Source: Tribonema minus (lineage: Eukaryota > Sar > Xanthophyceae > Tribonematales > Tribonemataceae). From it: 64,000 nt of DNA. Below the pieces are notes generated by a model. The model was not told the DNA's origin and did no database searches. It saw only the letters and a list, made by a program, of their open reading frames with translations. Below are positions 34,601 through 44,000 of this stretch, one piece after another; the stretch's first letter is position 1, and each line of letters starts with the position of its first letter. The translations under genes were made by a program, and so were the position numbers. The stretch spans positions 372,001 to 436,000 of the forward strand of contig JAFCMP010000268.1 in assembly GCA_017506865.1 (NCBI GenBank). Reading direction: 5' to 3'.

Positions 34601-36784
34601 GTATCACCACGCCAGCCCTGCAGTTTACTGCGTGACCCAAGTTCACTGCCTGTTGGGGAGGCGAGAGCGATGCAAGGCAGGCCGCACAACTGACAGCAGT
34701 GAATTCAAGCCGCTGGTGTGATGGCAGAGCATTGCTGGTGTGGTGACAGAGCATGATTTCAGGTTGGGCCTTGCTGAGCACTGTTGTGCTGTTGAATGCC
34801 TGAGCTGTGCACCGAGTAGCAGAGACGGGGATCACACTTCAACAAATCATCAAGCAGCATTTTACCCTGTCTGGGTACCTGTTGTTGTGCTGCTGCGCAT
34901 GGGTTTTGTGCATACGAGTGCGCCATGTACAGCTTTACCTCTGCATACTTCATGCCAGTACTTCAGGCTGTGGCTCAGGTCGCAGTGCCGCTGCCACCTC
35001 TCGGGCAGGATGCATTCAACTGCTGCTGCTCCCGCATTTTGGTGGAAATTCCATGTGCTTCTGCGTGCCTCGCGTTCGCCCATTAGCTGCAGGCAACCCC
35101 TGCATAAACCGTGTTATTTCGGCACTTGGCACACCGCGTGCTGATCACTTATAATCACACTACGTCATGTATGTACCTTGTTCCCTTGAGTGCAGTCAGT
35201 CCGAAGGCTACAGCATCGGTGCTGTGAACGGGATGCGTCCCGGAGGACGGCGGCTCAGTAGAGCGCGCTCGGTGGACGACACGTGCTTACAGGTATGTAC
35301 GTATAGTCCATAGAAGCGAAGAAGCAAACTTCACGCTTGCATAGGACACCCGGCCACCCTTTAAGGCCTTTATAAATACCAGTTCCTCAGCACGTATAGT
35401 CTAGCTGTGATGCTGAGTTTCCCGCACACGAAACTTGATGTGATGTGAAGCAGCAGGCGGCGCCCTGGCAGAGTGCGCACAATGACCGACATGATTTCAA
35501 GTATGCACTCATTGGTGAGGCGCCATGGGTTTTGTATAGGGCCGGGAGTGGCGTTGCCAGCCCCCTATTCAGTGGGCGTGCCTAACCCCTGTTTGAATAC
35601 AGGCGCCTGAAATCTTGTGGCCAGCCATGTTGGAAATCACGAGGGCAAAGGATGTTTGTTGAAGAGGGCAACAGGGGGGGAGTCAAGGTTAGGAATGGTC
35701 TAGGATGGTGTTCGAGTTATGCTCCAAGGTGCGCCAGTGCTTGGCCCTTTGCTGGAAATTTGGGCATACGTCACATGGCCTTGGCAACTGAGAGAACATT
35801 GACAAAGGTCGACAATTGCACAGCAGCACGATATCAGCAAGAATCAAGGGGAGGAAGCCAGCAAGCTCAACTTCATGTTGAGGTTTTCATGATGCGGGCG
35901 CGAGAGACATGCCATTCTGTTGTATTGCTCTCATCCTGGCCCCTTCCAAAGCATGTCTGCCATCGTCATCACAGCCGCACTCATGAAAGGTTTAAAATTT
36001 ATGGATGTATAGTTGGGGTGGTTAACCACTCGCATTGAAGTATCAGCTTACCCAGGTTGCTGTTTGATGTGACACACATGGCCATGTGCGTGCCCCACGG
36101 TTTGGCAGATGTGATCACGAGCACCATTGGTTGCTGCAAACACCCATACATCCAACGTGTACTTTGTAGCAGTCCCACTAGGGCAATGTGTGACTGGCAC
36201 CACCTGTCCCCTTGCCCCCCCCGTGCGTTCTGCCGCAGGTTCAGCATGCACAGTTGCAGGGTTAGAAACGGCAGCATCGCGCTTTGTGTGCTGAGAATTG
36301 CACTCCGTGAACAAGTTGACACCCCCCGCTTCTCCTTCCCCTTGCGTGCTCTAACTCAGCTTTGCAGTGAATGATTGAAATCCCCCGCCCCCCCCCCCCC
36401 CCGCGTTCATTCCTGCAGAGCCGTGAGGTGTGGACAGGGGTGACCTACGCCTGTGCGTCGGCCATGCTACTGGAGGCAGCAGCAGTGCTCAAAGACCCCC
36501 AGGCAGGTCCCGACCACACCGCCATCGCGCGAGAGCTCATCTGCGGCGGCTTCGAGACAGCGCGCGGCGTTCACGACGGCGGTTGGAACGCTTTCGGCTA
36601 CTGGTTCCAGACCCCCGAGGCCTGGGAAGCCAACGGCAACTACCGCAGCCTTGCGTACATGCGCCCACTGGCAATCTGGGGTGTGCAGTATGCGCTGGAG
36701 CAAGAGCCGCTGCTGCGCGAGGTTTTGGCGTCAGGGCAGCGGGCACCTGCTGCTGCGCCGCTGCATGAGACAGTTACGTTGTAA
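25512..36784 (+). CDS. GBA2: Non-lysosomal glucosylceramidase (GH116, GBA2 type)
   Basis: Beta-glucosidase that hydrolyses glucosylceramide to glucose and ceramide; family members sit on ER, Golgi or plasma membranes facing the cytosol. Nine exons: 25512-25522, 26113-27215, 27968-29097, 30285-30584, 31556-31696, 32412-32648, 33885-34042, 35196-35292, 36419-36784. Total 3543 nt, 1180 aa, all phases consistent. Recognisable blocks in order: [52 protein letters not shown] (catalytic nucleophile Glu by homology); [31 protein letters not shown] then [18 protein letters not shown] (acid/base Asp in TYD by homology); [46 protein letters not shown]. It is longer than plant relatives (about 950 aa) because of Gly/Ser/Ala-rich inserts in exons 2-3. 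The start is uncertain: the 11-nt exon adds ten residues to an internal ATG at 26132. TGTAA overlaps the stop and recurs near 36823. Confidence 0.92.
29530..29725 (+). repeat. Tandem GTCAGTGCTC / ATTGCTCAGCG(A)GAGCC repeats
   Basis: Alternating TGTCAGTGCTC and ATTGCTCA.CG.GAGCC units repeat about every 60-90 bp inside GBA2 intron 3. The CAGTGCTCA/TGAGCACTG motif is common throughout the non-coding parts of the window. Confidence 0.65.
29985..30240 (+). repeat. Two junction echoes of GBA2 exon 4 acceptor
   Basis: Copies at about 30005-30085 and 30160-30238 repeat the intron end and first about 55 nt of exon 4 (real 30255-30335). Both keep GCAG followed by GGCCT. They read [17 protein letters not shown] and [17 protein letters not shown] against [17 protein letters not shown] in the real exon. 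Splice-acceptor decoys or mini-exon use are possible. Confidence 0.9.
31130..31475 (+). repeat. Junction echoes of GBA2 exon 5 acceptor
   Basis: At least two good copies (about 31225-31345 and 31376-31475) and one shorter one (about 31165-31205) repeat 31488-31612. Shared text is CATGCCTACCCTC.TG, GTCAGTCTGCC, TGACTACGC.GT, ACAGC.C.GAA.T and GCAAGC.GTGGCC. Frames are broken by indels. All are upstream of the real exon. Confidence 0.82.
31780..31965 (+). repeat. Junction echoes of GBA2 exon 5 donor
   Basis: Copies at about 31788-31850 (ATTGAGAACCTGGGTGTTCC then CGACCAAATCTGTACC) and 31915-31965 (CTCATTGAAATTCAGGG then CCAACCAGGTTCGTACCGA) repeat the real end of exon 5 and its donor (31665-31715). 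A third faint copy lies near 32080-32105. All are downstream of the real donor. Confidence 0.85.
32200..32297 (+). repeat. Junction echo of GBA2 exon 6 acceptor
   Basis: The about 95-bp copy contains CGCCCCGCTGCCGACAGGCG, GCATTTGGATTGCAACA, CCCCAGTTGC and GGGTGGCAGCACTGGCAGCATG. It matches 32393-32487, which spans the acceptor and the [13 protein letters not shown] catalytic segment. The catalytic TYD is lost in the copy. Confidence 0.87.
32690..32735 (+). repeat. Junction echo of GBA2 exon 6 donor
   Basis: GGCGTCGGCATCATGCCAAA followed by TCACGTC.TTGAAG copies the end of exon 6 and its donor (32620-32660, AGCGACAGCATCATGGCAGA then TCAGGTCAGTTGAAG). The donor is mutated to ACGTC. Confidence 0.7.
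32955..33850 (+). repeat. Five junction echoes of GBA2 exon 7 acceptor
   Basis: Copies start near 32957, 33134, 33363, 33651 and 33766; the real exon begins at 33885. Each carries ATGGC(A/G)G(G/T)(G)CAGTG.TATGC preceded in most by TTGCAG or CGGCAG. The two nearest extend through GTGGACCCCCC..AGGCACGCATCAT and into the ACTTCAACA.GTACT..ATG intron text. The nearest copies still read [19 protein letters not shown]-like peptide before drifting out of frame. Similarity generally increases toward the real exon. Confidence 0.92.
34130..34582 (+). repeat. About six junction echoes of GBA2 exon 7 donor
   Basis: Blocks at about 34140-34185, 34208-34250, 34332-34372, 34392-34440, 34456-34500 and 34534-34577 repeat the real donor region 34014-34056: CACACCG.GGC..CAGC, a variable A/G-rich stretch, GCAGGTGA, then an A/T-variable stretch ending in TGCC. 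Several keep a perfect GCAGGTGA donor. This exon therefore carries five echoes on its acceptor side and about six on its donor side. Confidence 0.88.
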
Positions 36785-38094
36785 CTGCCAGCTGCGGTGG
36801 CAGGCGCGCACGCCAGTCACTTTGTAACTGACCGCAGCGTAGGCGTGCGCACAGTGGCATTCAGGGGATGCAGGGCGCTAGAGAGTAGGACCCCCGTTCT
36901 TCTGGAGGTCTTGGTCTTGGGGCAGCAGTTGCGTGCACTTGTGCCACATCAGTGTCCGCTTTGACAGACTGGTTTCAGAGCAGAGCCTGTGCTTCGCGGC
37001 CTTCTGGCCTGACACGCGCGCCATTGCACTCAACAATTGCGTGGCCTTTGTGTCAGCCTGTAGCATGTGCAGCGCCTGGCAAATAGGCGTGGTCCCCGTT
37101 TAAGATAGCCACTGCAGCGGTGCAGGCGTTCCCCCTCGCAGTACCCATTTGGCGTACTGACAACAATGGGGGGTGCCTGGTTTGCCTGCCCCTACAGATC
37201 CAGATACGGGCAACGGCTTGCGCAGACACAACCACAGCTGCTTGTTTAATGGCGGCTCATGTGCATTTGTACACACCATCTACCTGCTGAGTATGCCAGC
37301 AGTGCCAAGGCCGCTCACAGCACACTTGTTTTGTGTCAGGCGCCGCAAAGCAGGGCTAAGTGCACAAGAGACACCCTGTCCTCAGTGCATAAAGCGGCGT
37401 ATTGTCTTTTACAAGCAGAGACGTCGCAATAGGGCGAGCCGACCTGCTTGATTTAGGGGTGCTATTTGCGCCATATGCAACGTACCTTTGTACTATACAT
37501 CCAAATGAAACCTCCAATCTCCCAAAACAGCTACCTTTCCTGGTGTGCATTTTATCTGCTTCTGTGGTGTCAAATGCTTTGAGCCCTGATCGCATGGTGT
37601 GATGGTGCATGCTCACAACAGAGCAATGACAAGCTTGCAGGCGATGCAGGGGCACCTCCAATGAAAGTCATACAACGGTCCAACAATAACAACAGTGACA
37701 AACTGACATGGAATGGAACAAAAAAATGTGATGACTGCGGGCGCTACTGCTCCTGCAGCAGTAGCCCCCCATACTTTGTTTTATTTACAGAACAGTGTGC
37801 TGCAACGGCACCCCCCACCGCGACACAGCATGAAAACCTCTGACAAAATGGAAGTGGGAAAAGCAGAGAGCGCACAAAGGCGCCACAGCAGACCATGCTG
37901 CCAAGCTAGCTGGCACACACCACCCGCAAGTCAACCCCCCCCCCCCCCCCCCCCTCCTGCCCATCATCTCTTTTCCTGTGTAATAGAGCAGTTGAACAGG
38001 TGGGGTGTTCTGCCTCCAGAAACCACGTTCTCAGGTGCCTTGTACTATGCCCCCTCCAGCAATTTTAACAACTGCTGCTGCTGCGGGGTGCAAA
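36785..38094. other. Convergent intergenic region, GBA2 and LEUC 3' ends
   Basis: Contains the 3' flanks of two convergent genes. TGTAA, the usual green-algal poly(A) signal, occurs near 36823 on the plus strand and, on the minus strand, near 37790 (TTACA on plus). A poly-C run lies at 37930-37952. No coding exon was recognised. Confidence 0.6.
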
Positions 38095-41000
38095 TCAGCG
38101 CTCAAGCAGGGTCTCCACAGGGTGCCTGCGTGCCTTGTCAAAACCGTACACCTCGCGAGGGTCAGTTACGTAGCCTGTAACTGCCGACGCTGCGGCGGTG
38201 TAGGGGGATGCCAGGAAGATACCGGCGTCCTTGTGCCCCATGCGCCCCGGGAAGTTGCGGTTGGTGGTGGAGACGCAGAGGAGGGGCTCGTTCATGCGCG
38301 CAAATCTGTAGAAGGAAGGCATGAAATAAGAAGGAAGGCGTTGGGGTGGAGAGAGAGAAAGAGAGAGAAGATGAGGACACAAAAAAGGGAATTTGGCAGA
38401 CAAATACATATATTCGTGTAGAAATGGGGGGGCATGGAGAGGAGGCTCACATGCCGAACTGACTTGTTCAGCGCCAAGCATGCCAATGCACATAGAGGGC
38501 CTGTTTGTTTGGAGCCCAAAACAACCTGCATCAACCACACTATGAGTAGTTGTTGCACAGTGCCGGTGTGCAAAGCGTAAAAGCGTAATACACGGTACAT
38601 GGGCAAGTTCAACACCAACTTTAAACGTTTGTGTCTGATCAGCCACAACTGCGAGATAAGGCACTGGTACAGCGTACAATTCAACCTCACCAGGGATGCC
38701 AACAAGACAGACCACCAAGGGCACACGGCGCTGATGTGCGTAGCGCAGCACGCATGAGCAGAATTGTACGATGTGCCTCAGTCACAGTGCGAGCAAGCAT
38801 GAGCTAAACAATACATCGACATACACGGATGAGTGGCTGCGCGCTACACGCACAGGGAATGGCCACGGTGCCAGCATCAGTTGTGACTCACGTATCAGCA
38901 GGGCCGCCCAGGCAAGCAGCGCACGATGGCGATGCGGGCTCGATGCAGCCCGCTTCCCTGAAGATCTGAGCCATGGTGCGCCCGTTGATCTTGAGGTTCT
39001 GTAATGACACAAACAAGTGAACGGCAACGGCGCATGTGTTTAGTCAGATGCATGTCTTGTGAGATCAAGCAGGTATGATATTTGCTGGTGCAGGCAGGTG
39101 CACAATGTTAGCAAAGCTACGAGGTTCCACTGTGCCTTTGAGCGCCAGTTCTGCCTGATGCTGAAGCTCAAACTGCTGAGTCTGTTCTAGCATTATTGCG
39201 AATGCAGGGGTATTTTAACAAAAACTGACAAAGCAGTTGCTGCTGTGCTGAACCTCAACGGTGCACAAGTGGACGAAAGAAACACACAGTCTTGAGCATT
39301 TTCTCAGGACCCATTGCCACACCGCGACAAAATCGGTACTACAGCAGTATGTATGTAACATACAACACTGAGCAACTGCGCTGCCACAAGCGCTCATCAG
39401 CAAAAGATTGCAGCCTTTTTGGCAATCATGGCATGTCACAGTTGAACATGCAGCATATTGAACTCGCTACCATATTGCTGTCACGCTCACAGCATCCTAC
39501 TTGTGTTAGCCAATTCGTAGACTGCAGGCGCGGCACAATCAATCACCTGGATGTCGTTGTAGACCTTCTGTGTGGCAGGCACCAGGAAGGTGGGCACGCG
39601 AACCTGAATTGCAAACACGCAGCAGCACAGAGCAAGGCGTGTCAGTGCACAGTCGAGCCTGCACCAACTGCGCGGGCACGCATCAATATACCAACAATAC
39701 GTGCGCCAAAACCAGCAAACATTGTAAGAGTTTTACGACCAGACTGTGGGTATAACAGCTGCTGCAGAACCGCTGGGTGTGTACGCAGTGCCTGACACAT
39801 CGAGTTACACATACCAATTAACGCGGCAAATTCAGTTAGCCGCCCGTCACGGGTTGAAACCGGTAACTACAACTTGCACTCGTGACGGTGCAGTAGATTT
39901 ACGGGCCAACTCTCATGCAGTCACCTCTGAGCCAACTGCGCAGGCATATGACACGGATACATACCCCAGCACCAAAACCTAACCCTCGACATGTACAAGT
40001 GCAGACTTGTCGTGCAAAGGTGTCAACAGTGGCCGCACGGTCCTCCACCTTCAAGCCAGCGCACGATAAATTATAGAAGTACATACAGAAGTCTTTTGAC
40101 TTCTGTGGATATGGCGGCACTGTTTGACTCATGGCCAGTGACTGCAGCAGCGGCGACCACGGTTATTTGGTAGAAGGCATTCAGTTTGACGGCTCACCAC
40201 ACCTTGTCACCTCTACAACCTTTTGATTCGTTTCCATTCATATGTAGCTCACAAAGCAGCGCCATTGAATGGCGGCGACTGTGTCCTTCGCCTTCTGCCC
40301 ATCAAGCACACTTAGGGTTAGGGTTAGGGTTAGGCGCAACAGCACAGCGTGCCTGTCAGCCAGGCATCCACAGGTGTCAGGCGGGCAATGCTGAGAGGGC
40401 TTCTCAAAAAGGCCATCACGCAGTCACAGAAGGCGCCAATGAAGAAAAATATTTTCATAGGTTGCTGAAGCTAGTTGTTTTGTACAGTTCACACTGTGCT
40501 TCCCGTAGATATTGAACTCGCGTTCAGGGCCTTGTCAGCCCCACATGTGCGCAGCTTGAACCACTCAGCTGTCAGACTCATCACAAGCTGAGAAGGCACT
40601 GAGGCCGTGACCTGCTCCACTTGGCAACTCGCAAACCCTTTAAGCTCATCATGTTACTCTCTCTTGCTTGTCATATCACTATTCGTCGGCAGCAGTGTGC
40701 ACGCACCATGTTAACACCGGCCTGGTGCACATTGCGGATATTTGACAAATTACACGTGCCGCAATTCAGTACTAGAAGACTTTGTCCCCACTGTGGGCAG
40801 CTTGCCGCACCTGCTGCGCGTCATTCGCTTGGAGGCCGCTTTTGAGGGTGCGTGTCCCTGGCATGAAGTGTGTGCAGCGTATGCAGACAGAACACAGCGC
40901 CACACACACACGCCAGGACTGTCGTACAGGGGGGGAGCAGGGGGGAGGGGGCGCTTGGGGGACGCCTCGCAGCCGCTGCGCACTCCTTTCGCTATTTGCG

Positions 41001-44000
41001 AGCTTCAAATTGCCGACGATGTCGCGCCCAGTGCCCAGCTGGCCTCTCTTGTAGACGCCACGCCGTGGTGTGAATCCAATCTAGAAAGACGCCGTGGTGC
41101 GGATCCAATCCACCACACAACGGCGTCTACAAGAGATGCCAGCTGGGCACTGAGCGCGATATTGTCGGCAATCTTGAAGCTCACAGATAGCGAGAGGAGC
41201 GCGAAAAGGGTCCAGAAGGCGCAGCAGTAGCTGCAAGCCGCCCCAGCCCCCCCCCCCCCCCCCCCCTGTACGACAGTCCTGGCGTGTGCGCGCGGTTGCT
41301 GCTGCGTTCTGTCTGTATACGCTGCACGCACACGCCAGGGACACACACAAACCCTCAAAAGTGACCTCCACGCGCATGACTGGCAGGCTACACAGCTCAC
41401 CTTCTGCCCATCAAGCACGCGCGGCGCGGCAGCCAAGTCCTCTGTCTTCCCGTCGGTGCACGATATGCATGTATACATTCATACCACTCTAGGTGGTAGG
41501 TAGTACTATAATGTAGTCGGCACCATCACTAGGCAGCTCAACTCACCTTCTGCCCATCAAGCACGCGCGCCGCAGCAGCAAAGTCCTCCGTCTTCCCGCC
41601 AGTGCATGAGCCGATGTACACACGGTCAATCTTGGTGTCGCGGCAGTCCTTAGCGAGGGCCTTGTTGTCTGGGGAGTGCGGCATCGCTACCACAGGCTCC
41701 AGCTGCGACATGTCGTAGGTCTTGTCCGCAAAGTACGTGGCCTTGGCGTCTGCCGCAAAGACCTGAGAGAGTATCAGGGATAGTTCCATATGCAGGACTG
41801 GATTTGTGAGCAAACTGTTGGGGAGGATAGTTCTTATGCAGAACTGGATTTATGAGTGAAAGGGCAGCTACCAGGCACAGTTGTGAAAAAAACGATTTTA
41901 TACACACTGCAACTTCAAGAGTCATTGCATTATTTGACTGCCCCAAAAGGAGGGGGTTGCGACACAGGGGGGGGGGGGGAGGGGGTTGCGACACGCACGC
42001 GAATTGTTAAATTCTTGACTTCGCTGTGGCAGAAGCTCAGATTTGTCTTGAAAATAGTGACAGCAAAGCGTCAGTGGTTGATATGACACACAAAAAACAG
42101 CTGATGCGATCAGCGCCGTGGTGTTGATTCTGTCAGATGCAACAATGCAGGCATTGTCCCTGCCCTGCCTTATCCCATTGCTGCGTAGAAAATTCAACAC
42201 AACTTCAAGAACCAGTTGAAGTGTCGTCACTTGCGACCGACTGGATACTTGTATCTTAGTCACCACATCATGCGACCAATCGATGCATGCTGACGGCCTG
42301 AGCTTTTACTTGTAGACATTGCTGAGCACTTACTTGTGTGTAAACATGAGCTTTACGCCAGTGACAGGAGTGGACAATGGCGCCGGTAGCACCTTGACGA
42401 TTGAGTGAGTGAGTGAGTGAGAGTAAGTACGTCAGCTGGCACCCCATATGCAGCACCTGAGCGCCATGCTGCTCAGTGTCAAAATGCTATATTTACAAGT
42501 TGGGCCCAATTGACGATTGTTGCTAAAATGCTTGATAGCATCTATGCTACTGCCGGCACTCAATGAGCCGAAGTGACAAGCATCACACTGGATCCCAACA
42601 CATCTCACTGACAGCTTTGGAAAAGTTGCGGCTGATGCATAGAGGTACAACTCTATGCTGCTCTGCACATTCAATCTGTCCTGTCTACATAGTTGAACAA
42701 TGAATGCCTGATTTTGCCCACACAGTGCTCGTCACCATCTGCCTGCATCACATGGAATTTGTGTGTTCACATGTTGGAAGTGATGCTGACTTCTTAGTCC
42801 TTCTGCTGCCCTATTGTAGATGCTTCGAGCAGCCAGAACGCACCTCATAAGGCTTTTGCCCCGCATTGCACTGGTCCACGCACGCGCTTGCCATCTCATC
42901 AGTAGGGATGATATCGTTCGTCTTTATATGTGGTGTCGTCCACAAGGATCTGAGATAAAACACTTCAACTGTATTGACCAACAGCATTCAAATCTTGCCC
43001 GACATTGCGCTGCCACAGCCAGTATGCCCCCTACCACGGCTCGGGTGAGTCAAACAACAGGGCGTTATGATACAGCACAAGATCCTAGATGTTTTCAAGA
43101 AGATAGAACGCACCTCATAAGGCTTCTGCCCCGCATTGCGCTGGTCCACGTACGCCCTAGTGATCTCATCAGCAGGGATGATACCGTTCTTTCCCCCCGC
43201 CTCGATAGCCATGTTGCACAGCGTCTGCCTCTCCTCCATTGACAGCTGCGACAGCGCGCTCCCCGCAAATTCCATTGACCTGCAAGTGGTGATGCAGTTT
43301 GTCAGGCACACTATCAGGCACAAATTGGCGAAAATGATAAAGAGTTTGAAGTTGGTCCGGTACAGTACTGTAAACTTGAAGTTCAAGAGAGCTACGGCTT
43401 CTACCTGAGCAACTAGGTGCAATGCATCAGTTGTGCCATACCGCACATGACTGTGGAGCCATTCATGGGTCTGCAGCTGATAAAGCTTCCAGATTACTGT
43501 CAATTTCAAGTCTTGATGAGCGCATACCCGTATTCTTCGAAGTACAATCCGATGCAATGCGATAGTCATGTCACACCAACATCAGTGTGGACAACAGCCT
43601 GGAGTAGCAACGCAGTGAGCAGCACTATGCTAAACATCACTATGTATTAACAAAGGCACTGAAAGAGTTTGTAGTACTCTGTATGTGCATACACAAGTAC
43701 ATGCATAGATACATACCGGTAAGTTGCGCCGGCCACACCAATGTCGCCAATGATCTGCAGGATCACATCCTTAGCCAGAAGATAGTCCGGGATCTCGCCA
43801 TTGAGAGCGAATCGCATGGTGGCAGGAGTCTGGAAATGAAGGAAGCGTTCATGAACGGTTACTGGTCAGCAATGTAGACTAGGGACATGAAGTCGCCAGA
43901 AGACGTGGGCGTGCTCTGTCAGTGCACTGGCGACTGGCACTGATGAGCGCGCCACTGCAATCAACTGAATATGAGCTGGAGTGTCCAAGCTCAGGATGAT

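Noticed and set aside
40790-41400. Foldback as a transposable element with coding capacity
   Set aside because: Open frames within it are mirror images of each other and encode nothing recognisable. No terminal repeats with target duplication were found.
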